From assembly GCF_900142995.1 (NCBI RefSeq), contig NZ_FRCR01000013.1, positions 1 to 45,590 on the forward strand: a DNA stretch of 45,590 nucleotides, given 5' to 3'. Of this stretch, positions 16,528 through 25,146 are shown piece by piece. The notes under the pieces were generated by a model. It worked only from the letters and a program-made list of their open reading frames with translations, made no database searches and was not told the origin of the DNA. This DNA is from Caldanaerovirga acetigignens (GTDB taxonomy: Bacteria; Bacillota; Thermosediminibacteria; Thermosediminibacterales; Thermosediminibacteraceae). Position 1 is the first letter of the stretch. Every line of letters begins with the position of its first letter. The position numbers and the translations under genes are program-made.

Positions 16528-17226
16528 ATGTTTCTACAACCACTACCCTTTTTCCTCTTTGCTTCCTTATTAAATTTCTTGCTGAAAATCTCTCTGTTCG
16601 CTGCTAAGCATTTTAAAGTCGATATCGAACCCCCAGCTGACCTCCAACCTTTAAGTTGCAAAATCTTATTTCCTTTAAAGGACCCTTTGCCTATCGTCGA
16701 GAAAAAAGATTACAGGAAAATCCTCGCTAAAGCTGAAGCACAGGGTAAGCCCATTTCTCCTGTTAGACGTATTAACCTGCTTAGTGTAGATGTCGATAAG
16801 TGCACGGTTTGTGGCGCTCCTGCCAATTACCTCTATAGCTTCGGTAAAGATCCTGAAGGCTTTCAAAAGCTTCAGTGTAAGTGTGTAAACACCAGTGGGC
16901 TTACTAGGCCTGTACCTAAAAAGTTTCACCCTACTTATCGCTGCTCCTTCTGCGAGCTATGTCCTCAGCAAGGATAAGACTAGAAAGAATTTTACTGTTT
17001 TAAAGTGCCGCAATGATAATTGTCCTAAGTGGCTTAACCTCTACCTTTGTCGAGAGACTTTGCCGTCTCGCCCGCAGTGGACTTTCACCATAGTTTTCGC
17101 CTATTCCGGGGGCATAAGAAGGCGAAAAACCCGCTTTAAAAGCAGGCTTAATTGCTCCAACATATTCTGGGATGCTCAATCTTTTAAGGCTTACTTTTGG
17201 AAGGCTATGACAATTTTAACCGATTC
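16528..17226 (+). pseudogene. Zinc-ribbon transposase relic, frameshifted and 3'-truncated
   Basis: The first part (from the ATG at 16528, preceded by AGGAGGGA) contains DKCTVCGAPANYLYSFGKDP and PVPKKFHPTYRCSFC. The frame then shifts near 16955 into YVLSKDKTRKNFTVLKCRND, followed by NCPKW. The four CxxC-type pairs form the double zinc-ribbon seen at the N-terminus of some IS transposases. Homology fades after about 17060. No catalytic DDE domain is left before the next gene begins on the opposite strand. GGATTCCCTCC (16439-16449) and GGAGGGAACCC (16511-16521) form an inverted repeat just upstream. It is dead. Confidence 0.6.
17122..17150 (-). terminator. Probable terminator of the phn operon
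   Basis: On the minus strand CCTGC and GCGGG flank a TTTTAAA loop and are followed by TTTTTCG. It lies about 80 bp past the stop of the TIM-barrel gene. The stem is only five pairs, so this is a modest call. Confidence 0.45.
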
Positions 17227-18165
17227 CTATATCCAGCCAACTTCCCGGGCCAGAGTCCTTGCCGACGCCAAGGCTTCATAAAGATAAGGCATATATCTTG
17301 GCCTTAGTTCCTGCATTAAAACTCCGTCATAGGTATCAAGCATGGCAAAAATTTCTTTAAAAGGAATCATCCCCCACCCTATTGGCATGTGGCAGTCTCC
17401 CCTGCCCGTAGCAACTAGCTCCGGCTGTTTTTTCTCGTAAGAAGCATTGGGCTTACCGAAATTGTCATGGACGTGAAGGTGCTTTATGTAAGGTTTTGCC
17501 AGCTTTATCCCTTCCAGCAGGTCAAAATTATAGGTTCTTGCAGCCAGAAACGCATGGCCCAGGTCGAGGGTAATGCCTACATTTTTCCGGTTTATGGCTC
17601 TTACTTGCTCTACCAAAAGGTCCAGTCTTTCTCCATAACAATAAAACCCGCCATCGAGATACGGGCGGGCGTTTTCCATACAAATAATCACCCCCCGCTC
17701 TCCGGCAAAATCGGCCATTTCACGAAGCAATTCTACCTCTGCTCGTTTCATTAATTCCTGCTGTTCATACTCAATAACATGCCTTCTGTGGGGCAACAAG
17801 AACTCTTCCTCGGCTATATACCTCCCGCAGTGGTAGACCAGAATTTCAGCCCCGATGGCATGAGCGAATTCTATACTTGACTTAAACAACTCCCTGTGCA
17901 GTTTTTCTTCATCAAAATTCATAAGGTTTAGTGGATTGGGGGCATGGACCGTATAGCGGAAGGGAAACCTTTTAAGAAGACTTTGTATTTTTTTCACTTG
18001 TTCTGGAACCAACCGACCGTTAAGGACAGCTCCTACCCCGTGCACCGGCATCTCCACATAATCGAACCCGACCCGTTGGAAATACTCCAAGTCATGCCCT
18101 AACACTTCTAAATTTCCGTCCAAACGGCCGGCGTCTGCATTTATTCCAAACCCCTTAACGGCCAT
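17227..18165 (-). CDS. TIM-barrel sugar-phosphate isomerase/epimerase-like protein
   Basis: A 312-residue protein of the xylose-isomerase-like/AP endonuclease 2 TIM-barrel superfamily. Metal-site motifs of the fold are visible: VYHCGR, ICMENARPY, ITLDLGHAF, HLHVHDN and a GRGDCHMPIGWGMI loop. The superfamily holds isomerases, epimerases and metal-dependent phosphoesterases. It is the last gene of the phn operon: AAAGGAGT nine bases before the ATG, and an 11-bp overlap with phnM. Because phnN and phnP are absent, it may process the ribosyl phosphate product of C-P lyase. That is an inference; an unrelated sugar-phosphate role remains possible. Confidence 0.8.
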   Translation of the reverse strand: MAVKGFGINADAGRLDGNLEVLGHDLEYFQRVGFDYVEMPVHGVGAVLNGRLVPEQVKKIQSLLKRFPFRYTVHAPNPLNLMNFDEEKLHRELFKSSIEFAHAIGAEILVYHCGRYIAEEEFLLPHRRHVIEYEQQELMKRAEVELLREMADFAGERGVIICMENARPYLDGGFYCYGERLDLLVEQVRAINRKNVGITLDLGHAFLAARTYNFDLLEGIKLAKPYIKHLHVHDNFGKPNASYEKKQPELVATGRGDCHMPIGWGMIPFKEIFAMLDTYDGVLMQELRPRYMPYLYEALASARTLAREVGWI

Positions 18166-19342
18166 GTATAGAATACTCCTTTCTGTAGTCGACTTTATAA
18201 ACTGTATGGCCTTCCACTATAGTAGATACAACAACGGGAACATTATCGCTGAAATCCACTACGATGATATCCGCCTTTTTTCCGACCTCAATAGATCCCA
18301 GCTCTCCGTCAAGCCCAACCGCCCTGGCAGGATTGAGAGAAGCCATATTTACAGCTTCGGGAAGGGGAACTCCCTCCGACACCAGCTTGAAAATGGCATG
18401 AACGAGAGCCGCAGGGTAATAGTCGGAGCAAAGTATGTGAGCGCTTTTTTCTTTTATCGCGTCTAGGGCCCGCAGATTCCCAGTTAGAGAGCCACCCCTT
18501 AGGACGTTCGGCGCACCCACGCAGACCCTCATGCCTGCCTCACAGGCAGTTCTGGCGGCCTCCATGTTGACTGGAAATTCGCTGATGGTAGCCCCCAGCA
18601 TTTTCATAACTTTCACCTTTTGTGAAGAATCATCATCGTGGGAAGCCAATACGATCCCGCAGGACAAGGCTTCAGTTGACAGATACGTCAAAGCTTGCAT
18701 GATATCCCTATCCATGGCCATCCTTGTATCTATAAGCTTTTGTATTTTCTCACGGCTCAAGCCATATTTGTCCGCAAGATACCTTTCATAATCCTCTCTA
18801 AATTTGAACTGGCCTTGTCCGAGAGTGTGGTCCATGAACGAGAGCATATCCACCATTTTATTTTTTATCAGAGATACCACCGTGTCGACAGCATGGATAT
18901 TGGTTATCTCAAACCGGAGATGGATCCTGTTGCGTATTAGGGAACGGTTGCCGGCGTTTTTTCGGATCTGCCCCACCACCTTTTCAGCCATGGATACGGA
19001 CCTAAGGCCGAATTCATCCTCGGAAAACGATATAGAATGGAAAATGGTGGTTATACCGTTCCCCGCAAGCTTTTTCTCCAGCTCTCTAAAGGATAAGTCG
19101 ACGGGAAAGAGTGCATTCGGCCTCGGCTCTATTTCTTTTTCTATCGCATCGCTGTGAAGGTCGATAAGTCCCGGCAGGACGAACCGCCCTGCAGCATCTA
19201 TTACCTCTGCGTCATCATGGATGCCGGCGCAATCGGTTTTTATGTCCTTGATGATCCCCCTTTCGATATAGATGTGGCAATTGTCCAGTAATTCATCTGG
19301 CAGTACCGCCTGAGCGTTTGCAATTATAATCCGACTTCTCAT
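18155..19342 (-). CDS. phnM: PhnM, ribose-1-phosphonate triphosphate pyrophosphatase
   Basis: A 395-residue amidohydrolase-superfamily protein. PhnM removes pyrophosphate from alpha-D-ribose 1-methylphosphonate 5-triphosphate to give the 5-phosphate substrate of C-P lyase. The diagnostic LPGLIDLHSDAIEKEIEPRP is at about 55-74, with the metal-binding HSD region intact, and the C-terminal ASLNPARAVGLDGELGSIEV is typical. E. coli PhnM has 378 residues, so the length is normal. Its ATG overlaps the phnL stop (ATGA), and its stop lies within the start of the TIM-barrel gene. Confidence 0.95.
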   Translation of the reverse strand: MRSRIIIANAQAVLPDELLDNCHIYIERGIIKDIKTDCAGIHDDAEVIDAAGRFVLPGLIDLHSDAIEKEIEPRPNALFPVDLSFRELEKKLAGNGITTIFHSISFSEDEFGLRSVSMAEKVVGQIRKNAGNRSLIRNRIHLRFEITNIHAVDTVVSLIKNKMVDMLSFMDHTLGQGQFKFREDYERYLADKYGLSREKIQKLIDTRMAMDRDIMQALTYLSTEALSCGIVLASHDDDSSQKVKVMKMLGATISEFPVNMEAARTACEAGMRVCVGAPNVLRGGSLTGNLRALDAIKEKSAHILCSDYYPAALVHAIFKLVSEGVPLPEAVNMASLNPARAVGLDGELGSIEVGKKADIIVVDFSDNVPVVVSTIVEGHTVYKVDYRKEYSIHGR

Positions 19343-20058
19343 AGACTGATCACTCCTGCTTTGCCATCGCTAGGTTCAGGCATTTTATAGGTCTTATCCA
19401 CAACCCTGCTCATCGCCTCCAGGTCGTGGAAGATGCCTATGATGCTGATCCCTTCATTTTTTAACTCCAGCAAAAGATCCAGGACTAGTTTTTTAGTAGC
19501 GTAGTCCAGAGATGCAGTGGGCTCATCTAGAAGCAGGAGTCTAGGTTTTACTACTACCGCCCTGGCAATATTCAGGCGCTGTTGCTCTCCACCGCTGAAG
19601 GTCGAAGGAAATGCGTCCCATAGTTCTTTTGAAATACCAAGGCGGGTGAGGTACTCGCCTGCGATCCGCCGAGCTTCGTCTTCGGGCACTCCCTTTCTTA
19701 ACAGCCCTTCTGCCACCACGTCTATCGCTGTAACGCGTGGAACGACCCTTAAAAACTGTGATACATACCCGATCTCATTTTTTCTGAGGACCAGGACCTG
19801 TTCATCGGAAGCCTTGGCTAGATTTATCACGCCGAGGCTCAAAGAGTTGTATATGATCTTACCCGATGTAGGAATGTAGGTGCGGTATATGCACTTTAGC
19901 ACCGACGATTTTCCTGTGCCACTGGGGCCGACAAGGCCCAGGGCTTCCCCTTTTGCCAGGGAAAACGACACGTTGTTAAAACCCCTTATCACCTTTCCTT
20001 TCAATATATGCATGGTAAAATGCTTGCTTAACCCTTTTAATTCCAGGATATTCTGCAT
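19339..20058 (-). CDS. phnL: PhnL, ABC-type ATPase of the C-P lyase system
   Basis: A 239-residue ABC ATPase subunit of the carbon-phosphorus lyase machinery (not a transporter). It has Walker A GPSGTGKSS, signature FSGGEQQRLNIARAV and Walker B LLLLDEPTASLD. PhnL is required for forming the ribose 1-phosphonate triphosphate with PhnGHI. The ATG at 20058 is preferred because AGGGGGGAGA precedes it; the longer frame to 20154 would lie inside phnK. The length is close to that of E. coli PhnL (226). It is 13 bp past the end of phnK. Confidence 0.94.
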   Translation of the reverse strand: MQNILELKGLSKHFTMHILKGKVIRGFNNVSFSLAKGEALGLVGPSGTGKSSVLKCIYRTYIPTSGKIIYNSLSLGVINLAKASDEQVLVLRKNEIGYVSQFLRVVPRVTAIDVVAEGLLRKGVPEDEARRIAGEYLTRLGISKELWDAFPSTFSGGEQQRLNIARAVVVKPRLLLLDEPTASLDYATKKLVLDLLLELKNEGISIIGIFHDLEAMSRVVDKTYKMPEPSDGKAGVISL

Positions 20059-20071
20059 AAAAATCTCCCCC

Positions 20072-20917
20072 CTATAGAACGGAATTGACCAGCAATTGGG
20101 TGTAGGGATGCTGGGGGTCTTCCAGTATCTGATCGGTAAGCCCCATTTCCACAATTCTGCCGTTCTTAATTACGGCCGTACGGCTCGTCAGGAGACGTAT
20201 GACCCCAATATCATGAGAAATCACCAGCATGGATATGCCCAGTTCCCGTTGGATATACTTTATAAGGTCCAGCACCCTGGCCTGCACCGAAACATCAAGA
20301 CCAGTCGTAACCTCATCTAACAACAGGATGGGTGGATTGTTAGCAAGGGCCTTGGCTATCTGTACCCTCTGTTGCATGCCGCCACTGAAGTGCTTAGGAA
20401 GGTCATCCATCCTGGCTAGTGGCACTTCAGTCCTATCGAGCAGTTCTGCCGCCCTGCGGCGAACGCCGCCAATATGGTAATATCCTGCGTTAAGGAGCTT
20501 TTCGGCAATGTTTCCTCCACAGGTAAAATGCATGTTTAAGCCCTGCCTTGGATTTTGGTAGACCATCCCCATCAGGTGGTCACGGATATACCTTTTATTC
20601 TGGGAATTTTCCTCGAAGATATTTACTTTCCCCTCTTTGTAATAACGAAGGTAGGCCTCTCCCCAGGTGGGTTCCTGGTCAAAATACAGGCACTGAACGA
20701 GAGTACTCTTGCCCGATCCGCTCTCCCCCACAATGCCCAGGATCTCCCCGGCATAAAGGTCCAGGGAAACGTCTGCACACGCTACTATCGAACCGCAGCA
20801 GGGGCATATATTAGTATCGTAATCGGGGCCGGTCTTCTCGACGCAGTAAGGGCACGGGTCTCCGTAAATTTTTGTGACATTTCTCAGGCTCAGCACGACT
20901 TCCGGCTCTTTATTCAT
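20072..20917 (-). CDS. phnK: PhnK, ABC-type ATPase of C-P lyase, with Cys-rich insert
   Basis: A 281-residue ABC ATPase with Walker A GESGSGKST, signature HFSGGMQQRVQIAKAL and Walker B ILLLDEVTTGLD. PhnK docks on the PhnGHIJ core. It is about 30 residues longer than E. coli PhnK (252), owing to an insert at about 21-48 carrying CPYC (22-25) and CPCC (38-41), which looks like a zinc or Fe-S knuckle. The insert is in the N-terminal beta region before Walker A. It overlaps phnJ by four bases (ATGA). Confidence 0.94.
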   Translation of the reverse strand: MNKEPEVVLSLRNVTKIYGDPCPYCVEKTGPDYDTNICPCCGSIVACADVSLDLYAGEILGIVGESGSGKSTLVQCLYFDQEPTWGEAYLRYYKEGKVNIFEENSQNKRYIRDHLMGMVYQNPRQGLNMHFTCGGNIAEKLLNAGYYHIGGVRRRAAELLDRTEVPLARMDDLPKHFSGGMQQRVQIAKALANNPPILLLDEVTTGLDVSVQARVLDLIKYIQRELGISMLVISHDIGVIRLLTSRTAVIKNGRIVEMGLTDQILEDPQHPYTQLLVNSVL

Positions 20918-21807
20918 GGTGAATACCTCCTTATGCCTTCACTCTTTTGGCCGGCAACGCGCAGGTCGCAATAGTTTGTATCGGAGCACATGTAAACCTT
21001 TTGCCGGGTGACATCATCGAATACTTCAATCAAAAAGCTCTCGGTGCTGCCGCACCGGCTGCACTTTTTACCGGAAAAATCCTCGACATGAAACTTGTAG
21101 TCTTCGAACTCCAGGGGCAGCACTTTTGTATGGGGCGGTACGGCGTAGATCCTCTTTTCCCTGCCCGCGCCGAATAAAAATAGGGTTTTCGCCATGTTCA
21201 GCTTAGGCACGTCCCACCTGGGGATTGGCGACGGGTCCATGATGTATCTATCGTTTACCATAACAGGATACCTGGCGCCAATAGTCACGTCGCCCCACCG
21301 GACTATGTCCTCATAAAGATACACCCACATCCTGCCGTAATCCATCTCGGCGTGCATCCTGCGGGTGCTGGCTTCGCTGGCTTCTATCGTCCTCAGCGCT
21401 TCTGGGATTGGCACCTGAAAAACCAGTATCTGTTCTTCGGTCAGTTCTACCTCGGGAATTCGGTGCCTCGTCTGGATGATAGTAGCTTCACGCGTATTAA
21501 AGGTGGTTTTTATGCCGGTGGTCCTAACTATGAGCTTTCTCAAGTTTACTGCGTTGACGCTGCCATCACATCCCTGGTCGATTACTTTTACCACGTCATC
21601 GGGTCCCAGCAAAGAGAGCGTTATCTGCAAGCCCCCTGTTCCCCAGCCTCTTGCTATAGGCAGTTCCTGGGAACCGAATGGCACCTGGTAGCCCGGTATG
21701 GCCACGGCTTTTAAAATTTTGCGCCTTATCTCCCTCTTCGCCTGCTCGTTCAAAAAGGCGAAGTTGTACCTCTGTACTCCCCTCTGCCGTCTGTATTCAT
21801 CTAACAC
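20914..21807 (-). CDS. phnJ: PhnJ, radical SAM carbon-phosphorus lyase
   Basis: This 297-residue protein is the catalytic C-P lyase subunit, which uses S-adenosylmethionine and a [4Fe-4S] cluster to cleave ribose 1-phosphonate 5-phosphate to an alkane and the cyclic ribosyl phosphate. Cysteines 249, 252, 274 and 280 have the CX2CX21CX5C spacing of E. coli PhnJ (241, 244, 266, 272), so cluster and active-site residues are kept. The N-terminal half has the expected REIRRKILKAVAIPGYQVPF region. It overlaps phnI by 7 bp and phnK by 4 bp, as expected for stoichiometric core subunits. Confidence 0.97.
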   Translation of the reverse strand: MLDEYRRQRGVQRYNFAFLNEQAKREIRRKILKAVAIPGYQVPFGSQELPIARGWGTGGLQITLSLLGPDDVVKVIDQGCDGSVNAVNLRKLIVRTTGIKTTFNTREATIIQTRHRIPEVELTEEQILVFQVPIPEALRTIEASEASTRRMHAEMDYGRMWVYLYEDIVRWGDVTIGARYPVMVNDRYIMDPSPIPRWDVPKLNMAKTLFLFGAGREKRIYAVPPHTKVLPLEFEDYKFHVEDFSGKKCSRCGSTESFLIEVFDDVTRQKVYMCSDTNYCDLRVAGQKSEGIRRYSP

Positions 21808-22889
21808 CCCTGACCCTCCTTTCTTTTTTGGGAAGACCTCAACCTGTCCAGGTCGGACTGGAAGGTTATGTAGTGGGGAAGCTTGTAGTGGTTGGCAAAT
21901 CCCGAAGATTCTATTCCATCGATGTGGTATAACACGAATTCCTGATCCTCAGCCGGAGCCTTCGGCTCCTCCGCCATCATGGTCCTGTCTAGGACTGCCA
22001 TGCATATAGCTTTGAGCTCGTTATGTCCGAAGCAAAGGCCGTACCCTATCGTAAACTTCGGCATCCCCTTCTTATCCTTAAAACTTGCTATAACTTCGGC
22101 TTCGGTCACCAGTATCTCTCCTACATACAGTTCCCCATGACCACCGGGATGCGGTATTGTCAGTGGAACGTATCCCACCCTCAGTTCCCCGACGGTAGGG
22201 TGTATGTCCCCGTACCCCCGCATACTGCTGTAGGCTAGAGCCAGCAATCCGCCAGTCTCCCCCCGGGCCATAGCCTGCAGCCGCCCAGACCTCGGGCACG
22301 GAAATGTCATAGCTTCTTTCGTTATGTCGACCACTTCTGTTGAAGATTCCCGTCTTTCCTCTATGAGCCCTTCCTTTCTCAAAAGATCTACGACCTTTGG
22401 AAAGGAAGAAGGATCCCCGCCCAGGTCAAGGTCCAAATCTTTTAAAAAATCGCTCAAAAATTTATTAATAGATTCCGGGGTTTCATCTTCAAGGGTAAAG
22501 TCCAGTAATCGCTGGGTGTAATCCCGAGTAGGACCGAGAATCTGCCCTCCAGGTATATCCTTAAAGGCCGCTGAAATCCGCCTTATAATTCGCATATTTG
22601 AAGTATCTACCGGCAAGGAATAGTGGTTTCTCGGCACAGTCGACCGGTACGCCCTCAATATGAAGGACGCCTCGATGATATCCCCTTCCGCCTGTTTTAT
22701 GGCGAGAGCCGCGTATTCTGGAGCATACAGGGAGCCTTCTCCCATAACCCTGTCCACTGCCAGCCGCAACTGGTCAATTATCTGCTTCACCTGAATTGGA
22801 GGCGATCCTCCCTTCAAGCGGTAATACTTTAACAGCTTTTCAGAGTTTTCAATTGCCTCAGTACCACCTCTAACCGCCACATAACCCAT
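21801..22889 (-). CDS. phnI: PhnI, C-P lyase core subunit (nucleosidase)
   Basis: A 362-residue core subunit of the C-P lyase complex; PhnI with PhnG, H and L exchanges the adenine of ATP for phosphonate. The proper start is the ATG at 22889 (MGYVAVRGGTEAIENSEKLL), which matches the family's N-terminus and follows AGGAGGGTTTAAGGTT. A 64-residue N-terminal extension is possible by reading frame but lies inside phnH and has no binding site. The length agrees with E. coli PhnI (354). It starts 4 bp after phnH. Confidence 0.95.
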   Translation of the reverse strand: MGYVAVRGGTEAIENSEKLLKYYRLKGGSPPIQVKQIIDQLRLAVDRVMGEGSLYAPEYAALAIKQAEGDIIEASFILRAYRSTVPRNHYSLPVDTSNMRIIRRISAAFKDIPGGQILGPTRDYTQRLLDFTLEDETPESINKFLSDFLKDLDLDLGGDPSSFPKVVDLLRKEGLIEERRESSTEVVDITKEAMTFPCPRSGRLQAMARGETGGLLALAYSSMRGYGDIHPTVGELRVGYVPLTIPHPGGHGELYVGEILVTEAEVIASFKDKKGMPKFTIGYGLCFGHNELKAICMAVLDRTMMAEEPKAPAEDQEFVLYHIDGIESSGFANHYKLPHYITFQSDLDRLRSSQKRKEGQGC

Positions 22890-22893
22890 AACC

Positions 22894-23505
22894 TTAAACC
22901 CTCCTGGTAATTTTGATGCTTCTGGGCAGGCATAGTATCCTACCATCCAGGTCAAGAAGTATTGCATCAACCCCCTTGGGATATTCTTTGTTCTGCAACA
23001 AAAGCCACCCAAGGTTATATTCGTGCATACCAGAAATACATACCCATGTCTTCCCACATATACCGGGACCTTCCAGTTCAACCTCCTTTAATTCTTCGCC
23101 ATCCTCTTCCAAGCGCTGCAATCCCAGCCGCCCAACGGTCATTACGACAGTAGCTCCCTTATCCGGAAACAAAAGCGTACCGGGATTTGTCCTGTACAAA
23201 TCTTCCTGCCTTTTTCTGCCATCGCAAAAAACAAACTCTGCCGAACTTACATCCACCAGCCTTGCTCCTGTAGCATCTCTTATCCTTTGGCCAAGGGTTT
23301 CTTCTTTGTCCAGACATGCAAAACCTACTTCACTGTCCAAGAGGGTTCTGGCTATCAGAAAAGGAAAGTTATATTCTCCGTCTAAAAAGTGAATCTGTGG
23401 CAAACAATTTATCTTTCCCGGTCTCGCCATACTGTCCAGGATAATGCGAAATATTCTCTGGCTGTCGAAAACCGTGTTGAAGTTATCCTTGAGCGTGAGA
23501 CTCAC
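22894..23505 (-). CDS. phnH: PhnH, C-P lyase core subunit
   Basis: A 203-residue core subunit (E. coli 194). It has the PhnH-typical DSQRIFRIILDSMARPGKIN near the N-terminus, FLIARTLLDSEVGFAC, and the C-terminal PKGVDAILLDLDGRILCLPR segment. PhnH is a structural dimer at the heart of the PhnGHIJ complex. It starts two bases after phnG ends and is followed by phnI with a four-base gap, so all are likely translated from one mRNA in even amounts. Confidence 0.94.
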   Translation of the reverse strand: MSLTLKDNFNTVFDSQRIFRIILDSMARPGKINCLPQIHFLDGEYNFPFLIARTLLDSEVGFACLDKEETLGQRIRDATGARLVDVSSAEFVFCDGRKRQEDLYRTNPGTLLFPDKGATVVMTVGRLGLQRLEEDGEELKEVELEGPGICGKTWVCISGMHEYNLGWLLLQNKEYPKGVDAILLDLDGRILCLPRSIKITRRV

Positions 23506-23507
23506 AG

Positions 23508-23939
23508 TTACCCCTCCATCACTTCAAATTTAACCTTTGTCCTGTTAACCAGCCTGAATTCTAAAAGCTTCTTTTTCTCCAGCTCTTCCCTTTGCTGATT
23601 AACGACCTGAACTATTTCATCCACCAGAGGATGAGCGGCATTTAATGCCGCATCGATAATAGCCACGGCCAGCGCTATTGTGGGCCGGTCTCCCAAGACA
23701 TATCCCCATCCTCTGCATGAGTCTATTTCGACTTCACATTCGGTTATTAAAACCTCTCCCACATTGAAAACAATACCCTCTGCCGAATCCCTGGCTCGCA
23801 TCATGACGAGGCTTGTGGAAGGGGGCTTAAGGATGTTCACATTAGAAGTGGCAAGAATTTTTTTGGCCAGCGTTTCCCATACTTCCTCATCGCCATCCGC
23901 GAGCACTCGGTATTTATCCTTTATATCCAAGAGATTCAC
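23508..23939 (-). CDS. phnG: PhnG, C-P lyase core subunit
   Basis: A 143-residue subunit (E. coli 150). It has the PhnG pattern: an N-terminal helix with VWETLAKKILATSNVNIL, the PPSTSLVMMRARDSAEG loop, and GEVLITECEVEIDSCRGWGY followed by LGDRPTIALAVAIIDAAL. It partners with PhnI in the core complex. It is the first core gene after the regulator phnF, with a six-base gap, and its ribosome binding site lies in the end of phnF. Confidence 0.94.
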   Translation of the reverse strand: MNLLDIKDKYRVLADGDEEVWETLAKKILATSNVNILKPPSTSLVMMRARDSAEGIVFNVGEVLITECEVEIDSCRGWGYVLGDRPTIALAVAIIDAALNAAHPLVDEIVQVVNQQREELEKKKLLEFRLVNRTKVKFEVMEG

Positions 23940-23945
23940 CCCCTC

Positions 23946-24662
23946 TTACTGGTTAAAATCAATTGATACCTTGCAGAGGTCACCCCGATACTTTGATTCT
24001 GTATATTCTACCCTCCTATACTTTTCGTCCTTAACCACGCTGCTTATCTGCAAAAGTGGCGTCCCCGAAGAAATCTCCAGGTACAGGGCTTCTTTAGCTG
24101 TAGGGAATACGGCCTGCAGTACAGAGTTCATTCTTAGGGGCCGAACACCATAGACTCTTTCCATTATTTCATACAGGGAGAAAAATGGGGTTGTATGGTT
24201 TAAAAAATCCTCGAAGAATTTGGTCGGCAGCCAGGTAAAGCTATATGCCAGAGGTACGCCGTCGGCATAGCGGAGAATCTCCAGTTTATATACTTCTTCC
24301 CCTTCGGACAGTTCCAATGCATCTTTGACCTCCTTGGGGGGCAGGTGCCTTTCTTTTTTTAGCAATTTTGCCCCGGGAATAAGCCCCATTTCCCTTACCA
24401 TATCGGAATATCGGCAGACGGGCGTCAGACAGTATCTAATGCAAAGAGGCTTTCCCGCCACAAAATAGCCCACCCCCTGCCTGGAATTGATTAGGCCCAT
24501 CTGAACCAATCGGGACAAGGCTTTTCTCACCACATATCTACTGGCTTTAAAACGAGAGCAGAGCGATGCTTCTGAAGGCAGTCTTTCACCTTCACGATAT
24601 TTTTCCTTAATTTCTTTTTGTAATATATCTGCGATTTTTAGGTCCAGGGGAATTTCTTTCAT
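23946..24662 (-). CDS. phnF: PhnF, GntR/HutC-family regulator
   Basis: A 238-residue GntR-family regulator of the HutC subgroup. It has an N-terminal winged helix at about 1-70 (EGERLPSEASLCSRFKASRY) and a C-terminal UTRA ligand-binding domain at about 90-236. PhnF homologues repress phosphonate uptake or C-P lyase genes and are thought to respond to a phosphonate or phosphate-ester ligand. It lies between the transport half and the catalytic half of the operon. I could not find a clear PhnF-type inverted repeat upstream, so its operator is not assigned. Confidence 0.9.
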   Translation of the reverse strand: MKEIPLDLKIADILQKEIKEKYREGERLPSEASLCSRFKASRYVVRKALSRLVQMGLINSRQGVGYFVAGKPLCIRYCLTPVCRYSDMVREMGLIPGAKLLKKERHLPPKEVKDALELSEGEEVYKLEILRYADGVPLAYSFTWLPTKFFEDFLNHTTPFFSLYEIMERVYGVRPLRMNSVLQAVFPTAKEALYLEISSGTPLLQISSVVKDEKYRRVEYTESKYRGDLCKVSIDFNQ

Positions 24663-24686
24663 AAGATCCCCCTTTCCTGTTTATCC

Positions 24687-25133
24687 CTATCGGTTCAGGT
24701 TTACTCTGAAACTGACCCCGTGTCTGACAAATCCCAGCCGATCGTAAAATGTGTGGGCTCCTTCCCGCTTAATGTCACTTGAAAGTACCAGCTTGTAGCA
24801 TCCCCGTTCTGCCGCAATCTCCATGGCTTTTAACATCATGCTCCTGCCTACGCCTTTCCGTCTATGGTCTTGATGGGTGATGACGCTTTCTACCACAGCG
24901 AAAGGGGTTCCTCTATGCCCCAAGTTGTCGAGAATATACAAAGTAAAAGTACCCACTATGGTATCGTCCCGTCCTTCTTCAACGGCCACAAATACCTTAT
25001 AAAAGGAATAATTTTGCATCACTTTTAGTTTTTCTTTTATTTCTTCCGGCGAGAGAAATACTTCATCGTCTATTTCTCTAAGCAGTAAACTAAGCTGCTC
25101 CGCATCCTCTTCTCTTGCTTCCCTTATATACAC
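24687..25133 (-). CDS. GNAT N-acetyltransferase, PhnO-like
   Basis: A 148-residue GNAT acetyltransferase. The acetyl-CoA motif A reads VITHQDHRRKGVGRSMMLKA, preceded by LGHRGTPFAVVES, and motif B ends AHTFYDRLGFVRHG. The pattern and the length match PhnO, which acetylates aminoalkylphosphonates so that C-P lyase can use them or to detoxify them. The GTG start at 25133 follows GAGGAGGGATTAAGG. It lies between the acyltransferase relic and phnF in the phn operon. Its exact substrate is unproven, so no symbol is given. Confidence 0.82.
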   Translation of the reverse strand: MYIREAREEDAEQLSLLLREIDDEVFLSPEEIKEKLKVMQNYSFYKVFVAVEEGRDDTIVGTFTLYILDNLGHRGTPFAVVESVITHQDHRRKGVGRSMMLKAMEIAAERGCYKLVLSSDIKREGAHTFYDRLGFVRHGVSFRVNLNR

Positions 25134-25146
25134 CCTTAATCCCTCC

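Noticed and set aside
22890-23081. 64-residue N-terminal extension of PhnI
   Set aside because: It lies wholly within phnH in another frame, has no ribosome binding site, and the shorter start matches the family N-terminus with a strong site.
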